From NCBI GenBank assembly GCA_024690825.1, contig JAILOK010000135.1:1-43860 (forward strand): a stretch of 43,860 nt of DNA, read 5' to 3'. Below are positions 14,090 through 22,434 of this stretch, one piece after another. The DNA comes from Lachnospiraceae bacterium. Its GTDB lineage: Bacteria > Bacillota > Clostridia > Lachnospirales > Lachnospiraceae. The position numbers and the translations under genes are program-made. The notes below the pieces were generated by a model. The model made no database searches and was not told the origin of the DNA. It saw only the letters and a program-made list of their open reading frames with translations. Position 1 is the first letter of the stretch; each line of letters starts with the position of its first letter.

Positions 14090-15763
14090 GTGAAAAAATT
14101 AAATATGGATCCGGATTCAAAGCTAAGGATCATTCCGCTGGGTGGGTTAGAGCAGATCGGCCTGAATATCACTGCCTTTGAATACGGTGAAAGCATTATT
14201 GTTGTCGACTGCGGGCTTGCTTTTCCCGAGGACGATATGCTGGGTATAGATCTGTGCATACCTGACGTGACATATCTGAAAGACAACATTGAGAAGGTAA
14301 AGGGTTTTGTCATCACGCACGGACACGAGGATCATATAGGCGCCCTGCCCTATATCCTGAAGGAGATAAATGTTCCTATCTATGCTACCAAGCTTACGAT
14401 AGGACTGATAGACAGAAAACTTGAAGAACATAATCTGAAAGGCGTAACAAAAAGAAAGGTCATAAATCACGGACAATCCATTAACCTGGGCGCGTTTCGC
14501 ATAGAGTTTATAAAGACCAACCATTCAATAGCGGATGCGTCGGCGCTTGCGATATATTCGCCTGCAGGATGCGTGGTGCACACAGGTGACTTTAAGGTGG
14601 ATTATACTCCCGTATACGGAGATGCTATAGATCTGCAGCGTCTTGGCGAAATAGGAAAAAAAGGCGTGCTGGCGCTGATGTGTGACAGTACAAATGCGGA
14701 GAGACCCGGTTTTACAAATTCCGAAAGGACCATAGGCAGGATATTTGATACTCTGTTTGCCGAAAATTCCGAGGGACGCATCATAGTCGCGACATTTGCC
14801 TCAAATGTCGACAGGGTCCAGCAGATAATAAATTCAGCTGATAAATATGGCAGGAAGGTGGTTGTCGAAGGCAGGTCCATGATCAATGTCATCGAGACCG
14901 CACAGGAACTCGGCTATATCAGTGTGCCGGACAATACACTGATAGAGATCGATCAGCTGAAAAACTATCCTGATGAAAAAACTGTGATCATCACTACCGG
15001 CAGTCAGGGAGAGTCGATGGCGGCTTTGTCCCGCATGGCGCTCGATCTTCACAGGAAGATCACCATCAAGCCGAAGGATACGATCATTTTCAGTTCCAAT
15101 CCCATACCCGGCAATGAAAAGGCAGTGTCAAAGGTAATAAATGAGCTGGAAGCAAAAGGGGCCAAGGTTATTTTTCAGGATGTTCACGTTTCCGGCCATG
15201 CATGCAGGGAAGAGATAAAACTTGTCTATTCCCTTGTAAAGCCGATGTATTCCATACCGGTACACGGTGAATACAGACAGAGGCATGCGCAGTCAGAGAT
15301 AGCTTCCGAGCTCGGGATACCGTCTGAAAGGATCATCATGCTGCATTCCGGCGATGTCCTTGAACTTAATGTCAACGGGGCAAAGGTCGTAGACAGGGTT
15401 CAGACCGGAGCGGTATATGTGGACGGACTGGGAGTCGGCGATGTCGGAAATATCGTTTTGCGCGACAGGCAGAGACTTGCCGATGACGGCATAGTCGTGA
15501 TCGCTCTGACTCTGGAAAAGGGAACAGGACAGGTCCTTGCCGGACCCGATATCGTTTCCAGGGGCTTTGTTTATGTCAGGGATTCCGATGAACTCATGGA
15601 TGATGCCTACGATGTGCTCCAGGAGACCATGGATGAACTCTTTGACAGGGGGATAACGGACTGGAGCAGGATGAAAAACGCGTTAAGAGACAATGTCGGG
15701 GATTATTTCTGGAAAAAGACCAGGAGAAGACCCATGATCCTGCCGATCATAATGGAGGTTTGA
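14090..15763 (+). CDS. rnj: Ribonuclease J
   Basis: A 557-residue metallo-beta-lactamase/beta-CASP ribonuclease. The zinc motif is H77-G-H79-E-D81-H82 (THGHEDHIGALPYIL). Further metal ligands lie in VVHTGDFKVD; the beta-CASP motifs are near 200-400 (LMCDSTNAERPG, TTGSQGE, VHVSGHACREE, IPVHGEYRQ), and the C-terminal domain ends after WKKTRRRPMILPIIMEV. It has 5'-3' exonuclease and endonuclease activity on mRNA and rRNA precursors. The start is GTG 14090, with GGAGG 11 bases upstream inside the DUF1292 gene. The last bases carry the GGAGG of the following ylbF. Confidence 0.95.
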   Translation: MKKLNMDPDSKLRIIPLGGLEQIGLNITAFEYGESIIVVDCGLAFPEDDMLGIDLCIPDVTYLKDNIEKVKGFVITHGHEDHIGALPYILKEINVPIYATKLTIGLIDRKLEEHNLKGVTKRKVINHGQSINLGAFRIEFIKTNHSIADASALAIYSPAGCVVHTGDFKVDYTPVYGDAIDLQRLGEIGKKGVLALMCDSTNAERPGFTNSERTIGRIFDTLFAENSEGRIIVATFASNVDRVQQIINSADKYGRKVVVEGRSMINVIETAQELGYISVPDNTLIEIDQLKNYPDEKTVIITTGSQGESMAALSRMALDLHRKITIKPKDTIIFSSNPIPGNEKAVSKVINELEAKGAKVIFQDVHVSGHACREEIKLVYSLVKPMYSIPVHGEYRQRHAQSEIASELGIPSERIIMLHSGDVLELNVNGAKVVDRVQTGAVYVDGLGVGDVGNIVLRDRQRLADDGIVVIALTLEKGTGQVLAGPDIVSRGFVYVRDSDELMDDAYDVLQETMDELFDRGITDWSRMKNALRDNVGDYFWKKTRRRPMILPIIMEV

Positions 15764-15765
15764 GC

Positions 15766-16098
15766 ATGAACTATGATGAAGAGATCAAAAGATCAGTGGA
15801 TGAACTCATAGATCGGCTGAAAAACACGAGTGAATACAAGGAATACATGCATGCGACAAAGGTACTGAACGAAAGCCCGGACATAAAGGAGAAGGTTTTT
15901 GAATTCAGGAAAGAGAATTATTTTCTCCAGCATGCTCCCGCAGGAGAAGATATTTATGAAAAAGTGGAAAAACTCAGGGCGAAGAATGAGGAACTTTTGT
16001 ACAGACCCGATGCAAGCGACTTTCTGATGACCGAATGGGCATTTTTCGGAATAGTGCAGGATATATTTGACAGAATAATGGAGAATATGGAATTTTAA
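15766..16098 (+). CDS. YlbF/YmcA family regulator
   Basis: A 110-residue helical protein of the YlbF family: MNYDEEIKRSVDELIDRLKN, TSEYKEYMHATKVLNESPDIKEKVFEFR, and a C-terminal FLMTEWAFFGIVQDIFDRI helix. In Bacillus YlbF forms the Y-complex with YmcA and YaaT and steers RNase Y activity. Placement right after RNase J points to RNA decay here too. ATG 15766 has GGAGG 7 bases upstream, so it is better than the in-frame TTG at 15760. Three bases overlap is thereby avoided; the next gene starts 1 base after its stop. Confidence 0.85.
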   Translation: MNYDEEIKRSVDELIDRLKNTSEYKEYMHATKVLNESPDIKEKVFEFRKENYFLQHAPAGEDIYEKVEKLRAKNEELLYRPDASDFLMTEWAFFGIVQDIFDRIMENMEF

Positions 16099-16099
16099 G

Positions 16100-16657
16100 A
16101 TGTTATCGACGGTAAAAAAGATAGTTTTGGGCGTAATAAATGCGGTCGTAAGGATCGTCATACTGCTGATAGTCTTTTCGATGATCAAAAAAGTGTGCCT
16201 GACAGCCTATGATTACGGTTACAGGGTTTTTTCGGAAAGACCGATGACTGAAGGAGAGGGATTTGACGAGAGCGTTGTCGTTCCGGTCGGTTCATCAGCC
16301 ATGGATATCGGAAAGATATTAAAGAACAAAGGGCTGATCAGGGACGAGAAACTGTTTTATATCCAGGTCCTGCTGTCTTCCTACAGGGGAAAGCTGAATC
16401 CGGGTGATTATGTGTTAAATTCGTCCATGACTGCGGAAGACATGATGAGGGTGATGGCCGGCGCGGATGAAGAAGAGGATGAAGAAGATCAGGAAAAATC
16501 CGGCACCGCGGCTTCGGAAGGAAACAGTACGGTAACGGTGGATGTTACTTCGGAAAGCGGGGCGATAGATGAGGATGCCGGCAGCACCGAAGAAGACAGC
16601 GAATCCGATACCGGATCCGGCGAAGAGGAAAACGATACAAAGAGCGATGAAGAATGA
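16100..16657 (+). CDS. MltG/YceG-like protein lacking the catalytic domain
   Basis: A 185-residue membrane protein. A single N-terminal membrane helix (about 8-32) is followed by the N-terminal LysM-like part of MltG/YceG (VVVPVGSSAMDIGKILKNKGLIRDEKLFYI, GKLNPGDYVLNSSMTAEDMMRVMAG). It stops there. Residues 125-185 are a disordered Glu/Asp/Ser tail and the endolytic transglycosylase domain with its catalytic Glu is absent (full MltG is about 340-380). The position, between ylbF and trmR, is where mltG (yrrL) lies in Bacillus, so this is the orthologous slot with a reduced protein. It might bind glycan ends or act as a scaffold. It overlaps the next gene by 11 bases. Confidence 0.75.
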   Translation: MLSTVKKIVLGVINAVVRIVILLIVFSMIKKVCLTAYDYGYRVFSERPMTEGEGFDESVVVPVGSSAMDIGKILKNKGLIRDEKLFYIQVLLSSYRGKLNPGDYVLNSSMTAEDMMRVMAGADEEEDEEDQEKSGTAASEGNSTVTVDVTSESGAIDEDAGSTEEDSESDTGSGEEENDTKSDEE

Positions 16658-17303
16658 TTATATCAGGACGGAGGTTTTCATAAATTCCCTTGAGAAAGGA
16701 AATACCCCGTTTCTGGATGAACTTGAAAGAAAAGCAAAGGCTGATAATGTTCCTGTTATAAAAAAGGAGATGCAGAGCCTGCTGAAAGTTCTGATCGGGA
16801 TAAAAAAACCGAAGAGAGTTCTTGAAATAGGAACGGCTGTCGGTTTTTCAGCCATTCTGATGGCCGAATCCGGGCCGGAGGATATGGAGATAGTTACAGT
16901 AGAGAATTACGAAAAGAGGATTGCCGAGGCGGAAAGAAATATCAGGTCGTCGGGTTATGAGGACAGGATCCGTCTGATAAAAGGCGATGCGGCCGAGGTG
17001 CTTCCGACACTGAAAGAAAAGTTTGACATGGTATTTATGGATGCCGCAAAAGGACAGTATATAAATTTTCTGCCTGAAGTAAAAAGGCTTCTGAATGACG
17101 GAGGGATACTCGTTTCGGATAACTGCCTTAAGGGAGGAGATATACTGGAATCAAGGTTCGTAGTAGAAAGAAGGGACCGCACGATCCACAGGAGGATGAG
17201 GGACTATCTGTATGAAGTGAAGCATGATGACTGTCTTGAAACTGCAGTTCTGTCCGCAGGTGACGGCATCACGGTCTCGGTAAAGATAAATGAAAAAGCC
17301 TGA
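16647..17303 (+). CDS. trmR: tRNA 5-hydroxyuridine O-methyltransferase (TrmR-like)
   Basis: A 218-residue class I SAM methyltransferase of the YrrM/COMT type. The SAM motif is VLEIGTAVGFSAILMAES, then TVENYEKRIAEAERNI, FDMVFMDAAKGQYINFLP with metal ligands, and GGILVSDNCLKGG. In Bacillus subtilis TrmR (YrrM) methylates 5-hydroxyuridine-34 of tRNAs to 5-methoxyuridine. The following U32 peptidase-like gene (TrhP) makes the hydroxyl, so the pair is functionally linked. I chose ATG 16647 because residues upstream in the same frame are an out-of-frame reading of the acidic tail of the previous gene. It overlaps that gene by 11 bases and the next by 14. Confidence 0.85.
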   Translation: MKNDYIRTEVFINSLEKGNTPFLDELERKAKADNVPVIKKEMQSLLKVLIGIKKPKRVLEIGTAVGFSAILMAESGPEDMEIVTVENYEKRIAEAERNIRSSGYEDRIRLIKGDAAEVLPTLKEKFDMVFMDAAKGQYINFLPEVKRLLNDGGILVSDNCLKGGDILESRFVVERRDRTIHRRMRDYLYEVKHDDCLETAVLSAGDGITVSVKINEKA

Positions 17304-18513
17304 ACTTTTGATCCCGGCAAAAGGGATAGAGGAATTAAAGACTGCAGTCACATTCGGAGCCGATGCGGTATATATAGGGGGAGAGGTTTTTTCCCTGCGC
17401 GCAAAGGCAAAGAACTTCTCGGAAGATGAAATGAGAGAGGGGATAGACTTTGCACATGCAAAGGGAGTTAAGGTTCATGTGACCGCAAATATCCTGGCTC
17501 ACGATCATGATCTGAGTGAGGCGGAGACCTATTTTGAAAGCTTAAGGGACCTGGGACCCGATGCGCTGATCATATCGGATCCGGGGATGTTTACCCTTGC
17601 AAAAAGGATATGTCCCGAAACAGATATACACATAAGCACACAGGCCAATAATACAAACTATCTTACTTTTCTTTTCTGGAGAGAACAGGGAGCAAAGAGA
17701 GTAGTCAGCGCGAGAGAACTTTCGTTAAAGGAGATCAGGGATATCAGGGACCATATCCCGGATGACCTTGAGATAGAAAGCTTTGTTCACGGGGCAATGT
17801 GCATCTCGTATTCGGGAAGATGCCTGCTGTCAAATTATCTTACGGGAAGAGACGCGAACAGAGGCGAATGCACCCATCCCTGCAGATGGGAATATGTGCT
17901 TTCGGAAGAAACAAGACCCGGACAGTTTTTTCCGGTTTATGAAAATGACCGGGGTACCTATATCTTTAATTCAAAGGATCTGTGCATGATCGATCATATC
18001 CCCGATCTTGTGGCAGCGGGGATCGACAGCTTCAAGATCGAAGGCAGGATGAAGAATGCTCTTTATGTCGCAACCGTAGCGAGGACATACAGAAGAGCCA
18101 TAGATGATTTTTTTGAAGATCCCGAAAAGTACAGATGTAATATTAAGTGGTATGATGAAGAGATCAGGAAATGTACGATAAGGGATTTTACGACAGGTTT
18201 TTATTACGGAAAACCGTCTGAAGAAGCTCAGATATATGACAACAATACATATATAAGGGAATATACCTATCTCGGCCGCGTGGAAGAAGTGGACGGGGAA
18301 GGAAATGCCGTAGTCAGACAGAAAAACAAATTCGTCAAAGACGAGATGATCGAGATAATGAAGCCTGACTATTCAAATGAGAGCGTAAAGATCATCAGCA
18401 TAAGGGATGAAGACGGAAATGAGCAGGAAAGCGCGCCTCATCCCGAACAGCGTCTGTCAGTGAAGCTTTCTGGTCATTGTGAAAAGAATGATATCTTAAG
18501 AAGAAGGGAATAA
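17290..18513 (+). CDS. trhP: U32 peptidase family protein, TrhP-like tRNA hydroxylation
   Basis: A 407-residue U32 family protein. A TIM-barrel-like N-terminus (ELLIPAKGIEELKTAVTFGADAVYIGGE) precedes the U32 signature with HGAMCISYSGRCLLSNYLTG and CTHPCRW, whose cysteines can hold an Fe-S cluster. A C-terminal beta domain ends at about 390. Members TrhP1/TrhP2 (YrrN/YrrO) hydroxylate uridine-34 of tRNA using prephenate. Bacillus has two copies; one TrhP2-length copy is present here. It overlaps trmR by 14 bases, as in the Bacillus yrrMNO operon. Confidence 0.85.
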   Translation: MKKPELLIPAKGIEELKTAVTFGADAVYIGGEVFSLRAKAKNFSEDEMREGIDFAHAKGVKVHVTANILAHDHDLSEAETYFESLRDLGPDALIISDPGMFTLAKRICPETDIHISTQANNTNYLTFLFWREQGAKRVVSARELSLKEIRDIRDHIPDDLEIESFVHGAMCISYSGRCLLSNYLTGRDANRGECTHPCRWEYVLSEETRPGQFFPVYENDRGTYIFNSKDLCMIDHIPDLVAAGIDSFKIEGRMKNALYVATVARTYRRAIDDFFEDPEKYRCNIKWYDEEIRKCTIRDFTTGFYYGKPSEEAQIYDNNTYIREYTYLGRVEEVDGEGNAVVRQKNKFVKDEMIEIMKPDYSNESVKIISIRDEDGNEQESAPHPEQRLSVKLSGHCEKNDILRRRE

Positions 18514-18514
18514 C

Positions 18515-19471
18515 ATGAAACTTCTTACAATTGTAGTTCCTGCCTTTAACGAGGAGGAATCCATACCTCTTTTTTACGGGGAGATCATAAAGGAATTCGA
18601 ATCGATAAGGAAAGAATGGCCTGATATGGATATGGAGCTTCTCCTTGTCGATGACGGCTCAAAGGATGATACACTGAAGGTTATAAGATCACTTCGTGAA
18701 AAAGACAAAAAGGTCAGATATGTGTCCTTTTCAAGGAATTTTGGAAAGGAAGCGGCCATTTATGCGGGACTGAAGCATTCAAGGGGTGATTATATCGTTA
18801 CGATGGATGCAGATCTGCAGGATCCGCCGGCACTTTTGCCGGAAATGCTGTCCGCGGTGCGTAAGGAAGGTTATGATTCCGCTGCGACAAGAAGGGTTAC
18901 GAGAAAGGGTGAGCCGCCGATAAGATCTTTTTTTGCCAGGTGCTTTTACAGGATAATAAACAAAATGTCAAATACCGACATTGTGGACGGAGCGCGTGAT
19001 TACAGGATCATGACGAGAAAAATGGCTGAGAGCATCCTTTCGATGAAGGAGTACAACAGATTCACGAAGGGCATTTACGGATGGATCGGCTTTAATACGA
19101 AGTGGCTTGAATATGAAAATGTCGAGAGAGTTGCAGGCGAGACAAAGTGGTCATTCTGGAAGCTTTTCAAGTATGCCATAGACGGAATAGTGGGTTTTTC
19201 GACGGCGCCGCTGTCAATGGCCACTTATTTCGGGATATTCATGGCTTTTGTTGCCTTTCTGCTGATAATTTTCATCATCGTAAAAAAACTTGTATTCGGA
19301 GATCCCACAAGCGGCTGGTCATCACTGGTCTGTATCCTGCTGATGCTTTCCGGCATACAGATGTTCTGCCTGGGGATCGTGGGGCAGTATCTTTCGAAAA
19401 CCTATCTTGAAACAAAGAGGAGACCTATCTACATAGCAAAAAATACCTCTGATGAAGAGGAGGAGGAATAA
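18515..19471 (+). CDS. GT2 polyprenyl-phosphate glycosyltransferase (GtrB-like)
   Basis: A 318-residue protein. The GT-A domain (TIVVPAFNEEESIPLFY, LLLVDDGSKDDTL, FSRNFGKEAAIYAGLKHSRGDYIVTMDADLQDPP) is of the GtrB/DPM1 group, with D-A-D as metal motif and the typical LQDPP. Two C-terminal membrane helices (about 230-255 and 268-290) anchor it. Such enzymes load glucose or a related sugar onto undecaprenyl phosphate on the inner face. GAAGGGA precedes the ATG, one base after the U32 gene. It starts the glycan cluster and may provide the donor for a GT-C enzyme. Confidence 0.87.
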   Translation: MKLLTIVVPAFNEEESIPLFYGEIIKEFESIRKEWPDMDMELLLVDDGSKDDTLKVIRSLREKDKKVRYVSFSRNFGKEAAIYAGLKHSRGDYIVTMDADLQDPPALLPEMLSAVRKEGYDSAATRRVTRKGEPPIRSFFARCFYRIINKMSNTDIVDGARDYRIMTRKMAESILSMKEYNRFTKGIYGWIGFNTKWLEYENVERVAGETKWSFWKLFKYAIDGIVGFSTAPLSMATYFGIFMAFVAFLLIIFIIVKKLVFGDPTSGWSSLVCILLMLSGIQMFCLGIVGQYLSKTYLETKRRPIYIAKNTSDEEEEE

Positions 19472-20443
19472 ATGAAGCTGATTATCCAGATACCGTGCCT
19501 GAATGAAGCGGAAACCCTGACTATCGCGCTTGACGCGCTGCCCAAGAAGATAGACGGTATCGATGAGATCGAGATCCTGATCATTGATGACGGCAGCACA
19601 GATGATACCGTCAGGGTCGCAAAAGAATGGGGCGTTAATTATATTGTGAGTTTCCCGAAAAACAAGGGTCTTGCCAAGGGATTTATGGCAGGGATCGACG
19701 CATGTATCAGAAACGGCGCGGATATCATAGTTAACACGGATGCGGATAACCAGTACTGCGGGGACGACATAGAAAAACTCGTAAGACCGATCCTGGATAA
19801 CGAAGCGGAGATCGTGATAGGAGAAAGACCGATAGATGATATCGACGATTTTTCTCCGCTGAAAAAGAAACTTCAGCATTTCGGAAGTTTTGTGGTCAGA
19901 AAAGCATCAGCCACCGATATTCCGGATGCTCCGAGCGGATTTCGGGCATTTTCAAGGGACGCGGCGCTGCATATCAATGTCATAAATTCATACACCTATA
20001 CGCTTGAGACCATAGTTCAGGCCGGAAGGAACAGAATGGCGATCATGTCGGTTCCGATACGGACCAATCCGGAGCTTCGGAAATCAAGGCTTTTTCACAG
20101 CATGGGCGGGTATATCAAAAAATCAATGCTCACCATAATAAGAGCATTTATGATGTATAAGCCTCTGGTCTTTTTCCTCATATGCGGGAGCATACCGTTT
20201 TTAGCAGGAATCGTGCTTATTATCAGATTTCTGATATTCTTTGCACATGGCGCCGGGATGGGACATATCCAGTCGCTTGTTGTGGCATCCATGCTTGTAA
20301 TGATGGGCTTTATGACCTTTATCCTCGGACTTCAGGCGGATATCATAGCAGCCAACAGAAAACTGCTTGAAGATGTGCAGTTCAGGATCCGCCGGATGGA
20401 GATAGGCGAAGAAGATGGAAGATCAAATGAAACAAAAGAGTGA
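19472..20443 (+). CDS. GT2 glycosyltransferase with C-terminal membrane helices
   Basis: A 323-residue DPM1-like GT2 protein: IIQIPCLNEAETL, ILIIDDGSTDDT, VSFPKNKGLAKGFMAGID, IIVNTDADNQYCGDDIEKLV (DAD motif), PSGFRAFSRDAAL. Two membrane segments lie at about 230-255 and 262-290. It directly abuts the previous gene. The two together look like paired polyprenyl-phosphate sugar transferases. Its end overlaps the next gene by 29 bases. Confidence 0.85.
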   Translation: MKLIIQIPCLNEAETLTIALDALPKKIDGIDEIEILIIDDGSTDDTVRVAKEWGVNYIVSFPKNKGLAKGFMAGIDACIRNGADIIVNTDADNQYCGDDIEKLVRPILDNEAEIVIGERPIDDIDDFSPLKKKLQHFGSFVVRKASATDIPDAPSGFRAFSRDAALHINVINSYTYTLETIVQAGRNRMAIMSVPIRTNPELRKSRLFHSMGGYIKKSMLTIIRAFMMYKPLVFFLICGSIPFLAGIVLIIRFLIFFAHGAGMGHIQSLVVASMLVMMGFMTFILGLQADIIAANRKLLEDVQFRIRRMEIGEEDGRSNETKE

Positions 20444-21536
20444 CGGGATAGTAGTCATAGGTCCGGTATATCCCTATAAGGGGGGAATATCTCACTATAC
20501 CGGTCTGATGATAAAAGCCCTAAAAAAGAAATATGATGTCTGTACGATCTCGTACAGCATGCAGTATCCGGGATTTCTCTTCAGAAAGGAACAGAAGGAT
20601 TATGACAATGATTCCTTTAAGATAGAGGATGCCGAATATCTCATCAACACAGCATCTGTTCCAAATATCATAAAAACTGCCGGATATATCAACTCCCTTT
20701 CTCCAAAGCTTGTGATAGTCCAGTGGTGGCATCCTTATTTTTCTCCCTGCTACAACATTCTCCTGAAGAGAATAAAAGCGAAGACGCTTCTCATCTGTCA
20801 CAATGTCTTTCCTCATGAAAGATTTCCGCTTGACAGGTTCTTAACTTCGTCAGTCATGAAAAAGGCAGATCATTATATTCTGCATTCAAAGAAGGAAGCA
20901 GATGAGCTTTTGTCCATTGTTCCGGAGGCAGACTACGCCGTGAACATGCACCCCACCTATGATGCTTTTAACATGGGGCAGGAAGAGACGGGATCTTTTG
21001 AGCCGGGCGGAAGGCTGCTTTTTTTCGGATTTGTCAGACCGTATAAAGGACTGGATGTTCTGCTTGAAGCAATGAAGCTTCTGCCTGATGTGACGGGGCT
21101 TGACATAGTCGGGGATTTTGCCGATTCATCCATGAAATACAGGGCCATGATAGAATCCTTCAATCTGACGGAAAGAGTGACTATCCGTGAGGGTTATGTG
21201 CCTGACCGGGAGGTTGAAAAGTATTTCAAAAGGTGTGACGCGGTGGTTCTGCCGTATATAGAGGCTACACAGAGCGGAATAGCGCAGATAGCGTTCGGAT
21301 TTAAGAAACCCGTGATATCTACTACCGCCGGCGGATTATCGGAGGTGGTGATCGACGGAAAGACCGGAGTTTTGTGCAGACCTTCGGATCCGGAGGATCT
21401 TGCCTCGGCAGTAAAGCGTTTTTATGAGCTTAAGGGAACGGTGGATTTTGAATCAAATATCGAAGAAGACAGAGAAAGATTCTCATGGGAGCATATGGTG
21501 GGTACCATAGAGGAGCTCACGGGGATAGCACAGTAA
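20415..21536 (+). CDS. GT4 glycosyltransferase
   Basis: A 373-residue GT-B fold enzyme of family GT4. The N-terminal domain opens with VVIGPVYPYKGGISHYTGLM. The C-terminal UDP-sugar domain has GRLLFFGFVRPYKGLDVLLEA, YVPDREVEKYFKRCDAVVLPY and the end motif EATQSGIAQIAFGFKKPVI with a following TTAGGLSEVV. It transfers a nucleotide-sugar residue in the cytoplasm. ATG 20415 is used; ATG 20427 with GGAAG upstream is also possible. It converges on the minus-strand GT2 gene with only 6 bases between the stops and no terminator visible. Confidence 0.87.
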   Translation: MEDQMKQKSDGIVVIGPVYPYKGGISHYTGLMIKALKKKYDVCTISYSMQYPGFLFRKEQKDYDNDSFKIEDAEYLINTASVPNIIKTAGYINSLSPKLVIVQWWHPYFSPCYNILLKRIKAKTLLICHNVFPHERFPLDRFLTSSVMKKADHYILHSKKEADELLSIVPEADYAVNMHPTYDAFNMGQEETGSFEPGGRLLFFGFVRPYKGLDVLLEAMKLLPDVTGLDIVGDFADSSMKYRAMIESFNLTERVTIREGYVPDREVEKYFKRCDAVVLPYIEATQSGIAQIAFGFKKPVISTTAGGLSEVVIDGKTGVLCRPSDPEDLASAVKRFYELKGTVDFESNIEEDRERFSWEHMVGTIEELTGIAQ

Positions 21537-21542
21537 AAAACA

Positions 21543-22397
21543 TTATCTTAAAAGGTCGTATATGTGCCTTTCAAGCAGGGCAAGAAGATAGGCTGCTTCG
21601 AAAATGATATCCTGAAAGATATTTGTATGCAGATAGTACTTATTATAGATACGGAAACTGTCTCTGAAGTGATGGAATACAGCGGCTTTTGAGCCTTTGG
21701 ACAGTTTTCTGATACTTGCGGAATGAAGATGGTCATAGAAACTGTGAGTGAGAACGCCGGTCTTTAAGCCCGCCTTTTCAAGACGGCGCGCAAGCATTAT
21801 CTCTTCCCCGTATATGAAGGTCCTTTCATCAAGACCTTTGATCTTTTTGTAGGCATCGGCTTTGATCGCAAAAAAAGAGCCTTCAACAACTCCAGCATCC
21901 TCAAGGACGCGGTCTGAAGATAAAAGCCGTTTTTTTACTGCTCTTTTGTGAAGATTGAAGGCAATAAGGAACAGGCTTTCAATGACTCCGCCAAATCCCG
22001 GGACGGGCCAGACATTGTATCCCTGATTTACAAGAGGGGCAGCCACACCGTATTCATCCGTTTCCGAAAGAGCACGCGCCATTGCAAGGACTGTGTCCTC
22101 TGTGAAAAAGGTGTCGGGATTGGCGATATAGATCAGATCCGGACTGAAGTTTTTGAGGGCATACACCGCTCCGAAGTTATTACCCTTCGCATAACCGCCG
22201 TTTTCGGGTGATGAGATGACATGTATCTTTTCGGGCGCAAGGAGCCTTGCCTTTTCAAGCAGGGAAAGCGTATCATCGGTTGAAGCATTGTTTACCAGAA
22301 TGATCCGGTCAAATGCCCTGTATCCGTATATCTTTGACACAAGGTCGAAGGTACGCTCCCCGTCATTGTATGTTAGAATAATAAGCGATGTTTTCAT
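21543..22397 (-). CDS. GT2 glycosyltransferase, rhamnosyltransferase-like
   Basis: A 284-residue GT2 enzyme: SLIILTYNDGERTFDLV, ILVNNASTDDTLSLL, ENGGYAKGNNFGAVYAL, YIANPDTFF (DxD-like NPD), VEGSFFAIKADAYKKIKGLDE and TFIYGEEIMLARRLEKAG, the pattern of dTDP-rhamnosyltransferase-like proteins (WbbL group). It is the only minus-strand gene inside the plus-strand glycan cluster. Its own promoter (-35 TTGCCG, 17 bases, TATAAT) ends 8 bases before the ATG and there is no ribosome site, so a leaderless or near-leaderless mRNA is expected. Confidence 0.85.
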   Translation of the reverse strand: MKTSLIILTYNDGERTFDLVSKIYGYRAFDRIILVNNASTDDTLSLLEKARLLAPEKIHVISSPENGGYAKGNNFGAVYALKNFSPDLIYIANPDTFFTEDTVLAMARALSETDEYGVAAPLVNQGYNVWPVPGFGGVIESLFLIAFNLHKRAVKKRLLSSDRVLEDAGVVEGSFFAIKADAYKKIKGLDERTFIYGEEIMLARRLEKAGLKTGVLTHSFYDHLHSASIRKLSKGSKAAVFHHFRDSFRIYNKYYLHTNIFQDIIFEAAYLLALLERHIYDLLR

Positions 22398-22405
22398 AGT
22401 ATATG

Positions 22406-22434
22406 ATTATAGTGAAAAAGACGGAGTACGGCAA
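22406..22434 (-). promoter_or_regulatory. Promoter of the minus-strand GT2 gene
   Basis: On the minus strand TTGCCG (22429-22434), a 17-base spacer, then a perfect TATAAT (plus ATTATA 22406-22411), 8 bases before the ATG at 22397. The -35 overlaps the start codon of the divergent gene at 22434. Confidence 0.65.
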
